From the NCBI GenBank assembly GCA_900542015.1, contig UQLY01000003.1, positions 1 to 64,000 of the forward strand: a DNA stretch of 64,000 nucleotides, read 5' to 3'. The notes beneath the pieces were generated by a model. The model made no database searches and had not been told where the DNA came from. It was given only the letters and a program-made list of their open reading frames with translations. Both the position numbers and the translations under genes were made by a program. How positions within the stretch are numbered: position 1 is the stretch's first letter; each line of letters starts with the position of its first letter. The stretch is from an uncultured Lachnospiraceae bacterium (lineage in GTDB: Bacteria > Bacillota > Clostridia > Lachnospirales > Lachnospiraceae). Shown piece by piece: positions 52,472 to 61,339 of the stretch.

Positions 52472-53188
52472 ATGGTAAATAAACAAAAAATCCTGATTGT
52501 AGATGATGATGAAAATATCGCGGAATTGATTTCCCTTTATCTGACAAAAGAATGCTTTGAAACGTCTATTGTATATGACGGCGAATCCGCATTGGAAGCC
52601 GTTAAAACCTTTGAACCGAACCTGATTTTGTTGGATCTGATGCTACCGGGAATAGACGGCTATCAAGTCTGCCGCGAAGTGCGCGCATCCTCCCAGGTCC
52701 CCATTATCATGCTGTCGGCAAAAGGCGAAATCTTTGACAAGGTGCTGGGACTGGAACTCGGCGCCGACGATTATATGGAAAAACCCTTTGACAGCAAGGA
52801 GCTGGTGGCGCGGGTCAAGGCGGTCCTGCGGCGTTATAAACCCGCTGCCGCCGCGGCGCCGGAAAACACTGCCGCCGCTTCCAAAATTAAGATTGCGGAA
52901 TACCCGGATCTGACGATCAATCTGACCAACTATTCGGTTATTTACAAGGGAAAAACCATTGAAATGCCCCCGAAAGAGCTGGAGCTTTTGTATTTCCTTG
53001 CTTCCTCTCCCAATCAGGTCTTTACAAGAGAGCAGCTTTTGGACCAGATCTGGGGTTACGAATATATAGGAGACACCCGTACCGTGGACGTCCATATCAA
53101 ACGCCTCCGCGAAAAAATCCGCGACCACGAATCCTGGCGTTTGTCCACCGTATGGGGTATCGGCTACAAATTTGAGGTACTTTCATGA
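52472..53188 (+). CDS. OmpR-family response regulator
   Basis: 238 residues. The receiver domain has the acidic pair at 11-13 (VDDDEN), phospho-acceptor D55 in LILLDLMLPG, and MLSAKG. A winged-helix output domain occupies 135-235 (PPKELELLYFLASSPNQVFT, RTVDVHIKRLREKI). AGGAGG lies 7 nt before the ATG. It overlaps the kinase gene by 4 bp. Confidence 0.93.
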   Translation: MVNKQKILIVDDDENIAELISLYLTKECFETSIVYDGESALEAVKTFEPNLILLDLMLPGIDGYQVCREVRASSQVPIIMLSAKGEIFDKVLGLELGADDYMEKPFDSKELVARVKAVLRRYKPAAAAAPENTAAASKIKIAEYPDLTINLTNYSVIYKGKTIEMPPKELELLYFLASSPNQVFTREQLLDQIWGYEYIGDTRTVDVHIKRLREKIRDHESWRLSTVWGIGYKFEVLS

Positions 53189-54612
53189 AAAAAACGTTAT
53201 ATCTGAAATTTCTTCTCGCCTATATCATATTCGGCTGTTTCGGCTTTGTCGCCGTAGCGACCTTTTCCTCTTCTCTGACCCTGGAGCATGAGACCCGCGA
53301 GACCGCGGAAACCCTCTACGAGGAAGCGTCGCTGATCGCCAAGACCTACGCCAGCGACCTGTACAACAGCCAGATTACGGTAGAAAGCGCCTATGACCAG
53401 CTCAATGCGCTCGCCACCTACCTGTCCGCCTCTACCTCGATCTGGATTGTCAACCCTTCCGGAACGGTAGTCGTAAACTCGCTGGAAATGCCGGATATTT
53501 CCAACCCGAAGGTCATTGAAAACTTTGATCCTTCCATAACGGCGGATTCCTACTATATCAGAAGCGATTTTTTCGGAGAATTTGACGAGGAAATGTTAAG
53601 CGTATACACGCCCATTACCTCCAATTATAAGATCAAGGGCTATGTGGTTATTCATCAGCCTATGAGCAGGCTGCACCAAAGAAGCGACGGTTATCTGAGC
53701 ATTACTTATATCACTCTGGTAGTCCTTCTTTTCCTTTCGTTGATCATCCTTTTATTTTTTACGGAAATATTTTACTTCCCGTTAAAAAAAATCATCCATG
53801 CCACGGAACAATATGCCGCCGGCAATATGCACTATGAATTTTCCATCGACAGCAACGATGAAATGGGATATCTCGCGGCTTCTTTGAACTATATGGCAAG
53901 TGAAATCGCGCGTTCGGAAGATAACCAGAAGAAATTTGTGGCAAATGTCTCCCACGACTTCCGTTCGCCCCTGACCTCGATACGCGGTTATCTGGAGGCT
54001 ATGATCGACGGCACGATTCCGCCGGAAATGCACGAAAAGTACTTAAATATCGTATTAAACGAAACGGACCGGCTGACAAAGCTGACCAATTCTCTTTTGA
54101 CCTTGAACAACCTGAATACGACGGGCATGGTTTTGGAAATGTCGGATTTTGACATCAACCGGGTCATCCGCAATACGGTCGCCACCTTTGAGGGTACCTG
54201 TAAAGAAAAAGCCATCAGCATTTCCCTGATTCTGACCGGAGACGTTATGATGGTACACGCCGATATGACAAAAATCCAACAGGTCTTATACAACCTATTG
54301 GATAATGCAATCAAATTTTCCCACAATAATTCGACCATTACCATCGAAACCCGTGAGAAACACAATAAATTATTTGTCTCTGTCAAGGACACCGGAATCG
54401 GTATTCCGAAGGACAGCCTGAAGCTGATCTTCGACCGCTTCTACAAAACGGATTTGTCCCGGGGTAAGGATAAGCGGGGCACCGGGCTGGGACTTTCGAT
54501 TACCAAGGAAATCATCCACTCCCACGGAGAAAATATCAATGTCATCAGCACGGAAGGCGTCGGATCGGAATTTATCTTTACGCTTGCCGAAGCGGATGTG
54601 GAGGAGGAATAG
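53185..54612 (+). CDS. Membrane sensor histidine kinase
   Basis: 475 residues. A first membrane segment at about 8-28 and a second at 171-193 enclose an extracellular sensor region. HAMP, then HisKA with H257 in VANVSHDFRSPLTSIRGYL, then an ATPase domain (DNAIKFSHNN, DTGIGIPKDSLKLIFDRFYK, GTGLGLSITKEI). It starts in an ATGA overlap with the response regulator. The signal is unknown. Confidence 0.92.
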   Translation: MKKTLYLKFLLAYIIFGCFGFVAVATFSSSLTLEHETRETAETLYEEASLIAKTYASDLYNSQITVESAYDQLNALATYLSASTSIWIVNPSGTVVVNSLEMPDISNPKVIENFDPSITADSYYIRSDFFGEFDEEMLSVYTPITSNYKIKGYVVIHQPMSRLHQRSDGYLSITYITLVVLLFLSLIILLFFTEIFYFPLKKIIHATEQYAAGNMHYEFSIDSNDEMGYLAASLNYMASEIARSEDNQKKFVANVSHDFRSPLTSIRGYLEAMIDGTIPPEMHEKYLNIVLNETDRLTKLTNSLLTLNNLNTTGMVLEMSDFDINRVIRNTVATFEGTCKEKAISISLILTGDVMMVHADMTKIQQVLYNLLDNAIKFSHNNSTITIETREKHNKLFVSVKDTGIGIPKDSLKLIFDRFYKTDLSRGKDKRGTGLGLSITKEIIHSHGENINVISTEGVGSEFIFTLAEADVEEE

Positions 54613-54640
54613 GGGCGGTTTTTCATGGACCGTGCACAGA

Positions 54641-54719
54641 AGGGCGTTGCAGATTTGCCTGTTTATTTAAAAAGAAAGCAATTCTTTTTAAGAATAAACA
54701 AGCAAACCTGCAACGCCCT
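54641..54719. repeat. 79-bp near-perfect hairpin
   Basis: Arms of 36-38 bp (54641-54676 and 54682-54719) differ by two substitutions and one 2-base gap, around a 5-nt loop. It directly follows the histidine kinase gene and can act as a terminator, but it is far longer than needed, so a hairpin element is also possible. Confidence 0.75.
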
Positions 54720-54780
54720 GTCCTGTCTGCCCCAGTCTCTGAAATTCCGCCATAATATATAGTGAGATTATCTTAATCCA

Positions 54781-54828
54781 TTGACTTTTTGAACATTGTT
54801 CAGTATAATGTATTTGAACAGTGTTCAA
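54781..54828 (+). promoter_or_regulatory. tetR promoter with two palindromic operators
   Basis: TTGACT (54781-54786), a 17-bp spacer and TATAAT (54804-54809). TTGAACATTGTTCA (54789-54802) lies in the spacer and TTGAACAGTGTTCAA (54814-54828), a perfect palindrome, lies at the transcript start. Binding at both would shut the promoter off. Confidence 0.8.
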
Positions 54829-54840
54829 AAGAGGTGTAAT

Positions 54841-55413
54841 ATGAATCATAAGGAAGCAATCATACAAGCAACGATTGAGCTTATAGAAGAAAATGGTAAA
54901 CATCCGGAAGAAATTACAGTTCGTGAAATATGTAAAAGAGCAGGCGTTGGCTTAGGTCTTGTGAATTATCATTTTGGAAATAGGGATAAACTCATTGAAC
55001 TATGTGTTGAGCGTATGATAAATGGGATTGTTGAAAATTTCCAGCATATACAGGAAAAAACAGAGGGACTGACACCTTTTGAAAAATTGAAATATCTCGG
55101 CAATATGACGCTTGATTTTTTGTTTGAACATGATGCTGTATCCAGAATTTCTATTCTTACCGATATGCAAACGCCAAAAGACAATGACAATACCAACAGA
55201 ACTTATGCGGCATATTTGCCGCTTGTTGCTGCTTGCCGTCCTGATCTTGATGAAGCAGATATTAAAAGAAAAACTTTTTGTCTGATTACGGTTATGCAGC
55301 AGATGTTTCTGCGGTGCGACACATCATCAAAGCTGATGGATATTGATTTCACAAAAAGAGAAAACCGCGAAGCATGGCACAGCCAAATTCTTCACGATAT
55401 TTTAGAGGTATAG
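54841..55413 (+). CDS. TetR-family regulator
   Basis: 190 residues from the ATG at 54841 (AGAGGTG upstream). The helix-turn-helix is EITVREICKRAGVGLGLVNYHFGNRDKL, and the remainder is the helical ligand-binding half. It is AT-rich compared with the neighbours. It is followed 3 bp later by a flavoprotein gene and is preceded by matching operators, so it most likely represses this pair in response to a small molecule. Confidence 0.9.
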   Translation: MNHKEAIIQATIELIEENGKHPEEITVREICKRAGVGLGLVNYHFGNRDKLIELCVERMINGIVENFQHIQEKTEGLTPFEKLKYLGNMTLDFLFEHDAVSRISILTDMQTPKDNDNTNRTYAAYLPLVAACRPDLDEADIKRKTFCLITVMQQMFLRCDTSSKLMDIDFTKRENREAWHSQILHDILEV

Positions 55414-55416
55414 AAA

Positions 55417-56133
55417 ATGAACATTACTGTCATAAACGGAACAGAAAAGCGCGGTGTAACCCATCGCTTAAAAGAGATATTTTTAGCAGAGTTTAATGAT
55501 AAAGCAGATATTACGGAATATTATCTTCCAGAGGATTGTCCCCATTTCTGCAATGGCTGTACCAGTTGTATGCTAAAGGGTGAAAATACCTGCAAAGATG
55601 CAGAATATATCGGAAGAATTGAAAAGTCGCTTTTGGAGGCTGATTTAATCGTTATGACATCTCCTGCCTATGTGTTTCATTCTACAGGTGCAATGAAAAC
55701 GTTTCTTGATCATTTTGCTTATCGCTGGCTGCCCCACCGTCCTGCTCCGGAAATGTTTGGAAAACGTGCCGTGATCATCACGCAATGCTTGGGTGCCGGA
55801 GCAAAATCTGCAGCAAAGGATATCAAACATAGTTTGTCTTGGTGGGGGATTTCTAAAATCGGAATATTCACCGGCGCATTGATGAGTGATATTTTCTGGG
55901 ATAAACTTTCAGAAAAGAAACGGGCAGAACTTACAGGGAAGATTAAAAAATTATCTCAAAAATTCGCACATATGGATTATACAAAACCTGCCCATACAAA
56001 TCTGAGCATAAAAGTCAAATTTTCCTTTTGCCGTATGATGCAGCAATCGCTACATAAAAATGACCCCAAATATCCGGATGGAAAATATTGGGCAGAGCAA
56101 GGATGGCTTGATAGCGGCAGACCATGGAAATAG
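55417..56133 (+). CDS. Flavodoxin-fold NAD(P)H-dependent oxidoreductase
   Basis: 238 residues. The FMN-reductase-type pattern is ITVINGTEKRGVTHRLKEIF, then the cysteine-bearing FCNGCTSCMLKGENTC, MTSPAYVFHSTGAMKTFLDHF, and a C-terminal extension. It probably reduces quinones, nitro or azo compounds, or flavin. It forms an operon with the tetR gene. Confidence 0.85.
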   Translation: MNITVINGTEKRGVTHRLKEIFLAEFNDKADITEYYLPEDCPHFCNGCTSCMLKGENTCKDAEYIGRIEKSLLEADLIVMTSPAYVFHSTGAMKTFLDHFAYRWLPHRPAPEMFGKRAVIITQCLGAGAKSAAKDIKHSLSWWGISKIGIFTGALMSDIFWDKLSEKKRAELTGKIKKLSQKFAHMDYTKPAHTNLSIKVKFSFCRMMQQSLHKNDPKYPDGKYWAEQGWLDSGRPWK

Positions 56134-56137
56134 CAGT

Positions 56138-56308
56138 AAAAAGGTGCTGTCACATTTTAAATCTTTGTATTGATCACGGAAACACGCTTTCGCTCTACAA
56201 AAACGCAGCGGTACATAAATCCGCAAAATACGCGGATTAAGTACCGGCGTTTTTATAAAGGTTTCCTTTGATCAATACAAAAATTTATAAATGCGACAGC
56301 ACCTTTTT
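56138..56308. repeat. 171-bp foldback element with long terminal inverted repeats
   Basis: The ends AAAAAGGTGCTGTC and GACAGCACCTTTTTT are inverted, and the arms continue (TTTGTATTGATCA with TGATCAATACAAA). They enclose an inner hairpin (GCGGTAC-AAATCCGC with GCGGATT-GTACCG). The whole segment folds back on itself, like a MITE. It also provides T-runs for termination of both convergent genes. Confidence 0.75.
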
Positions 56309-56313
56309 TGTTT

Positions 56314-56808
56314 TTATCCCTTCCAATGCAGCCTGTGAAGCTCTCCTTCCAGTTGCATCGACGCAAACTTCTGCTGGCGCAGCGCTTCATACAACACGAT
56401 CGCTACGGAATTGGACAAATTCAGGGAGCGGATCGCGGGCTCCATGGGAATACGAATGCAGGTTTCCTCATGCTCTACGAGGATTTCCTCCGGGATTCCG
56501 GCGCTTTCCTTTCCGAACATGATAAAATCATCGGGACCGAACGCCACATCCGAATATACATGCTTTGCCTTTGTGGTCGCCATCCAGATCTTCGCGCCTG
56601 GATGCTCCTTTTGAAACTCCTCAAAATTCACATAGGTACGAACGTCCAGATCCTTCCAGTAATCCATCCCCGCCCTTTTTAACGCCTTTTCGCTGAGAGA
56701 AAATCCCAGAGGCTCAATCAGGTGCAGGCTGGTGCCCGTGGCAACGCAGGTCCTTCCGATATTGCCCGTATTTGCCGGAATCTCCGGCTGATGTAATACA
56801 ATGTGCAT
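56314..56808 (-). CDS. trmL: tRNA (cytidine/uridine-34-2'-O)-methyltransferase
   Basis: 164 residues, the standard length. SPOUT-fold motifs are IPANTGNIGRTCVATG, LIEPLGF, FGKESAGIPEEIL and the knot region RIPMEPAIRSLNLSNSVAIVLYE. It methylates the wobble base of some leucine tRNAs. The stop is 6 bp from the foldback element. Confidence 0.92.
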   Translation of the reverse strand: MHIVLHQPEIPANTGNIGRTCVATGTSLHLIEPLGFSLSEKALKRAGMDYWKDLDVRTYVNFEEFQKEHPGAKIWMATTKAKHVYSDVAFGPDDFIMFGKESAGIPEEILVEHEETCIRIPMEPAIRSLNLSNSVAIVLYEALRQQKFASMQLEGELHRLHWKG

Positions 56809-56809
56809 T

Positions 56810-57988
56810 TTACGCCTTTTCCTGCTCTTTCCGTAATTTTTCTATAAAATCGGCAAGACGCCCGATGGCAACCTTTAAGTCTTCCAAAGAATACGCATAG
56901 GAAATTCGTAAGAAGCCTTCTCCGCAGTCTCCGAACGCGGTTCCCGGTACGACGGCAACCTTTTCTTCCTCCAACAATCTTGTGGCAAATTCATCGCTTG
57001 TCATGCCAAACTCTTTGATACAGGGAAATACATAAAACGCGCCGTAAGGTTCAAAACACGGCAGCCCCATTTCTTTAAAAGCGTGCATCAGATAGCGGCG
57101 TCTCTGATTATACGCCTCGCGCATCTGTTTTACGTCCTCGTCGCCGTTTCTTAACGCCTCTACAGCCGCATACTGGCTTGTGGTAGGCGCGCACATAATC
57201 GCAAACTGGTGAATCTTTATCATTTGCTCGATAATTGTTTCGGGACCGCAGGCATAGCCAAGTCTCCAGCCGGTCATGGCATAAGCCTTGGAAAATCCGT
57301 TGATCAATATCGTCCTCTCCTGCATACCGGGCAGGGAAACGATGGAAACATGCTTTTCTTTATATGTAAGCTCCGCATAAATCTCATCGGAAATCACAAA
57401 CAGGTCATGTTTGATAATTACCTCGGCGATTGCTTCCAAATCCTTTTTCTCCATAATCGCTCCCGTAGGATTATTGGGGAAAGGCAGGATCAAAACTTTT
57501 GTCTTTTCGGTAATGGCTTCTTCCAATTCCGCCGCCGTCAGACGAAACTCGTTTTCATTTTTCAGGTTAATGATAACGGGCACTCCTCCCGCAAGAATCG
57601 CACAGGGCTCATAGGAAACATAGCTGGGCTGGGGAATCAGCACCTCGTCGCCCGGGTCCAGCATAGCGCGCAGCGCAATATCAATCGCTTCGGAACCGCC
57701 GACCGTAACCACGACTTCCTTATTGTAATCATAATCCACATTCTGACTGCGTTTTAAATACCTGCTTACCTCCATTTTTAATTCCTTCAAACCCGCATTG
57801 GAGGTATAAAAAGTTTTTCCCTTCTCCAGGGAATAAATGCCCTCGTCCCGGATATGCCAGGGCGTATCAAAATCCGGTTCTCCCACGCCAAGGGAAATCG
57901 CATCCTTCATTTCACTTACGATATCAAAGAATTTCCGGATTCCTGAGGGCTTGATCTCTTTAATCTGTTTGGATAACGGATCTCTCAT
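56810..57988 (-). CDS. Class I/II PLP-dependent aminotransferase
   Basis: 392 residues. The PLP lysine lies in INGFSKAYAMTGWRLGYACG, with FPNNPTGAIM and VISDEIYAELTY as further active-site motifs. The substrate may be an aromatic amino acid, alanine or aspartate. It overlaps the upstream Lrp gene by 4 bp and lies 1 bp ahead of trmL, so the three form an operon. Confidence 0.9.
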   Translation of the reverse strand: MRDPLSKQIKEIKPSGIRKFFDIVSEMKDAISLGVGEPDFDTPWHIRDEGIYSLEKGKTFYTSNAGLKELKMEVSRYLKRSQNVDYDYNKEVVVTVGGSEAIDIALRAMLDPGDEVLIPQPSYVSYEPCAILAGGVPVIINLKNENEFRLTAAELEEAITEKTKVLILPFPNNPTGAIMEKKDLEAIAEVIIKHDLFVISDEIYAELTYKEKHVSIVSLPGMQERTILINGFSKAYAMTGWRLGYACGPETIIEQMIKIHQFAIMCAPTTSQYAAVEALRNGDEDVKQMREAYNQRRRYLMHAFKEMGLPCFEPYGAFYVFPCIKEFGMTSDEFATRLLEEEKVAVVPGTAFGDCGEGFLRISYAYSLEDLKVAIGRLADFIEKLRKEQEKA

Positions 57989-58479
57989 GGTGTCACCTTC
58001 ATTCTTTCATCTTCGTATTTTTTCGTCAATATAGTCCCGTGGTCTTTGTATTTCTTTAAGATAAAATGCGTCGCTGTGCTCAATACGGAATCCAGCGTGG
58101 ACAATTTATCGGATACAAAAGAAGAAATTTCCTTTAAGGATTTCCCTTCTAAGGTTACCAGCAGGTCAAAGCCGCCGGAAATCAGATAAACGGAATTTAC
58201 TTCGGGATATTTGTAAATGCGCTCCGCAATATTATCAAATCCCTGTCCCCTCTGGGGCGTTACTCTTACCTCAATCAGCGCGGACACCTTCTCGATACTG
58301 GTTTTTTCCCAATCGATCAGGGTATGGTAACCGCAAATAACTCCTTCTTCCTCCATTGCCTTTAATTCGTTGGCAATCTCAATCTCCGGCGCTCCCATAA
58401 TAATCGCAAGCTCCTGAATATCAATTCTGCTGTTTTTTTCAATAATGCTTAACAATTGTTCTCTCATTTCTGACTCCAT
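57985..58479 (-). CDS. Lrp/AsnC-family regulator
   Basis: 164 residues. The N-terminal helix-turn-helix is RIDIQELAIIMGAPEIEIANELKAME. The C-terminal ligand-binding domain has AERIYKYPEVNSVYLISGGFDLLVTLEG. It overlaps the aminotransferase start and the end of the AIR-synthase-like gene, so it probably controls amino-acid metabolism of this operon. Confidence 0.88.
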   Translation of the reverse strand: MESEMREQLLSIIEKNSRIDIQELAIIMGAPEIEIANELKAMEEEGVICGYHTLIDWEKTSIEKVSALIEVRVTPQRGQGFDNIAERIYKYPEVNSVYLISGGFDLLVTLEGKSLKEISSFVSDKLSTLDSVLSTATHFILKKYKDHGTILTKKYEDERMKVTP

Positions 58480-59474
58480 TCTGCCTGTTTTGCCAGGGCT
58501 TTATACAATTCATCGGTTTTCGGCGGTTCCAGAAATCTGATTTCTTCGCCGTTCGTTACGATCCTGTCATTGCTGTCCGTCACTTTGCCGACAACAGCTC
58601 CATGAATATGCGCTTTTTCCAGTTCCCTGACCAGATCATAACCGTTATCCGCCGCGATCAGCATGCTGCCCGACGACATCAGCTCATAGGGATTGATGTC
58701 GAAATAATTACAAATCTCCACGGTCGCCTGCTTGATCGGTATTTTCTTCAAATCAATTGTCAGTCCAACGCCTGCGCTTTCTGCAATTTCCCAAAAGGCT
58801 CCGAACACGCCGCCCTCCGTGATGTCGTGCATTGCGCTCACGTTGGACTTCACGGCGATTGCAGCCTCCGGTATAACGGAAAGCATCTGTTCATAGGCTT
58901 TTGCTTCATCAATCAGGTGTCTGGGAAACTTCTTTGCAAGCTCTTCTTCTCTTTCCTTCGCTAAAATGGAGGTTCCTTCCAGCCCGATCCATTTCGTAAT
59001 TACAACGTCCTGTCCGGGTCTTGCTCCGTTAGTCGCCAGCAGACGACCCTTTTTAACCTTGCCGATACCGGTAATCGTCACAACCGGGCGGGTAACCGCG
59101 TCGGTAACCTCCGTATGCCCGCCGACCACCTGAATGTTTAACTCCCGGCAGGAAAGCTCGATCTGCTCCATCATCTGCCTGATTTCCGGCTCCGTAATAT
59201 CCGGCGGAAGCATGGCGCATACCAGCATTCCGATTACCTCGGCACCGCTGGAGGCGATATCGTTGGCGGAGATCATAACCGCCCATCTGCCGATATCCAA
59301 AGTGGTGCCCGTGATCGGGTCCGTAGACAGGACCATGACCTCGTCCGGCTCCAGGGCAATCGCGGCGCAGTCTTCGCCTACCCCGGCTCCCACAAGCACC
59401 TCCGGTCTCTGCGTCTTTATTTGTTTTAAGATAGAACGTTTTAACACATTCTCAGGTACTTTCCCTATCTTCAT
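58464..59474 (-). CDS. AIR-synthase-related protein (HypE/ThiL-like fold)
   Basis: 336 residues. The N-terminal motif VGAGVGEDCAAI and the later STDPITGTT are the ATP-binding signature of the PurM/HypE/ThiL superfamily. GGHTEVTDAV and VSAMHDITEGGVFGAFWE are the second half. No hydrogenase genes are present, so it is not simply HypE. The gene overlaps the Lrp gene by 16 bp. The reaction is not known. Confidence 0.8.
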   Translation of the reverse strand: MKIGKVPENVLKRSILKQIKTQRPEVLVGAGVGEDCAAIALEPDEVMVLSTDPITGTTLDIGRWAVMISANDIASSGAEVIGMLVCAMLPPDITEPEIRQMMEQIELSCRELNIQVVGGHTEVTDAVTRPVVTITGIGKVKKGRLLATNGARPGQDVVITKWIGLEGTSILAKEREEELAKKFPRHLIDEAKAYEQMLSVIPEAAIAVKSNVSAMHDITEGGVFGAFWEIAESAGVGLTIDLKKIPIKQATVEICNYFDINPYELMSSGSMLIAADNGYDLVRELEKAHIHGAVVGKVTDSNDRIVTNGEEIRFLEPPKTDELYKALAKQAEWSQK

Positions 59475-59522
59475 ATGCCTTCTATCCTCAGGTTACGTAG
59501 TTTCTATCATCGTTACATACAA

Positions 59523-59562
59523 CTTTAGGAAGCCCGTTCATCTTTGAACTGACTTCCTAAAG
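59523..59562. terminator. 40-bp stem-loop between the VanW and AIR-synthase-like genes
   Basis: CTTTAGGAAG and CTTCCTAAAG with GTTCA/TGAAC inside form a strong stem. No clear T-run follows on either strand, so termination is uncertain. Confidence 0.4.
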
Positions 59563-59585
59563 AAAATTTCTGTTTATTCGGAATC

Positions 59586-61178
59586 TTACTGTGCAGCCGC
59601 ATTCTGCGCGTCCTGTGCAATCTGCTGTTGTTGCTGCTGCATTGCTTCCTGCGCCTGCTGTGCCTCCAAAGCCTGCTGCTGTTGCTGCTGCTGAATCGCC
59701 TGCTGCTGCGCTGCAGCCTGCTGTTCCGGGGTCTGCGTCGCCGGTGTTGCTCCGGACAATACCGCCTGTACATAAGAGATACTCTGAGTCGCTATCGCCG
59801 CCTGGATAGCGTTGGATACATTGGGGTCCGACGTCGCCGTTCCGACTGCCGCCGTGCGCGGAACCGCCTTGTAGGTGCTCTTATTGATCACTTCTCTGCT
59901 CTCTTCCACGCCGTCAACGGTTACGATCTTCCAAAGCTGTGCGACATAACCGGTATGGGCGCTCTGTACATTGATATAGCCTACAGGCTTGCTGCCGTCC
60001 CCTACGACCTTTTCGCCTTCCGCCGGAATTGTGCTGAGCACTTCGCTTTCAAAAGTAACTTCTCTGTTTTCCGGTCTTGTCTCTACGCCGTAGATATTAA
60101 AAGTAATCTTCTTATCCTTGGTATATCCTTCGATATAAACCGGATGTTCCAGATTATTGACAAACTTAAAATCCTTGGATGTGCCGGCAATCGCCGCATC
60201 GGCTGACGGGTCCACGTAATTGACGATCATGGAATGATTGGATCTTTCCGTAACCTCCAGCTCCGCCCGGATAACCGCATTGTAAAGGGTCGTGGATACC
60301 TGACAGATCCCGCCTCCCAGGGAGTCTACCACAAGTCCTCCTGAATAAGAGCCCGCCATATAATATCCGTTTTCTTCGGTAAAGGGACTGATCGCCTCAT
60401 ATACCGAAAATTCGTCTCCGGGATAAAGGGTTACCCCGTCGATCAGCCTGCAGCCGTTCGCCACATTTCCGGAACGGTTGGCACCGGAAGAGGAATAGCT
60501 GGTCGTAAAGGTGCCTAACAGATCGGTTACCTGGGACAACTCTTCCTTCGTTCCTCTCGGCTCGTCGGTTTCGACCACAAGATCAATGGACGCGTCCTGG
60601 TAATCCCATTCCTCGGTCATAAACGTCACAACCTCGTCCGCGGACGCTTCCGCATTGATGACCACGCCGGTTTGTCCGTCCTCGATGACAAATTCGCCGT
60701 CTACCCGTTTTAAGGTAGCGTCGACCGCTTCCACGTTAAATTCATCGCATTCTTCTTCAATAATATTTTCAATTGCCTGCTTGTCAACGGCAAATGTCAG
60801 GGGAAGCACTACGTTTTCATGCTCCAGATCCTTTAAGATCTTATATCTTTCCACGACATTTCCGCTTTTCCCGATTTCCAGCGCCTGGGATACCACGTCG
60901 GCATTTGTCCATGTCAGACCGATATCCTCGGCAAGAACCGTATGAGAATTGCCGTTCATCGCGTTTAACGTAATCTCCGCCTGCCCGATTTCGTCGATGT
61001 ATTCCTGGATCTTCTGGATCGCCTGTTCTTCCGTCAGACCCGACACATCCACCTGATCAATATAAACTCCGTTTTCGATTGTATCATCCGCACTCTTTGC
61101 CAATACCGGTTCGGCTGTCATACCGGTCAGCAGCACAAGAGCGGAAAACGCAAATAAAATGTTAATAAACTTTTTCAT
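59586..61178 (-). CDS. VanW-family exported protein with Gln-rich tail
   Basis: 530 residues. A signal peptide (MKKFINILFAFSALVLLTGM, cleavage near 27) is followed by peptidoglycan-binding-4-like segments (60-200). The VanW domain follows at about 230-360 (SGNVANGCRLIDGVTLYPGDE, GGGICQVSTTLYNAVIRAEL). A G5-like stretch (REVINKSTYKAVPRTAAVGT) follows. The last ~65 residues are Gln/Ala-rich, from CAG/CAA-type triplet runs. Such proteins act at the cell wall; the role in this organism is unknown. Confidence 0.85.
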   Translation of the reverse strand: MKKFINILFAFSALVLLTGMTAEPVLAKSADDTIENGVYIDQVDVSGLTEEQAIQKIQEYIDEIGQAEITLNAMNGNSHTVLAEDIGLTWTNADVVSQALEIGKSGNVVERYKILKDLEHENVVLPLTFAVDKQAIENIIEEECDEFNVEAVDATLKRVDGEFVIEDGQTGVVINAEASADEVVTFMTEEWDYQDASIDLVVETDEPRGTKEELSQVTDLLGTFTTSYSSSGANRSGNVANGCRLIDGVTLYPGDEFSVYEAISPFTEENGYYMAGSYSGGLVVDSLGGGICQVSTTLYNAVIRAELEVTERSNHSMIVNYVDPSADAAIAGTSKDFKFVNNLEHPVYIEGYTKDKKITFNIYGVETRPENREVTFESEVLSTIPAEGEKVVGDGSKPVGYINVQSAHTGYVAQLWKIVTVDGVEESREVINKSTYKAVPRTAAVGTATSDPNVSNAIQAAIATQSISYVQAVLSGATPATQTPEQQAAAQQQAIQQQQQQQALEAQQAQEAMQQQQQQIAQDAQNAAAQ

Positions 61179-61201
61179 ATTCCACTCCTTATGATATACT
61201 A

Positions 61202-61303
61202 TTACATGGGAATAATTGACACCGCCATCGGAATAACCATTGCCAGTATCAGCAGGACAATGATGATCCGGGAAATGATTTGTTTACTCCTTTTATTAAA
61301 CAT
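61202..61303 (-). CDS. 33-residue single-pass membrane protein (DUF4044-like)
   Basis: An ATG at 61303 with AGAGGTG upstream gives MFNKRSKQIISRIIIVLLIL and then AMVIPMAVSIIPM. A basic N-terminus and one hydrophobic helix are typical of DUF4044-type small proteins. It is divergent from the TPR gene and 23 bp ahead of the VanW gene. Confidence 0.7.
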   Translation of the reverse strand: MFNKRSKQIISRIIIVLLILAMVIPMAVSIIPM

Positions 61304-61339
61304 AAAATCACCTCTTCTTACGAAAGGATATTATAAACG

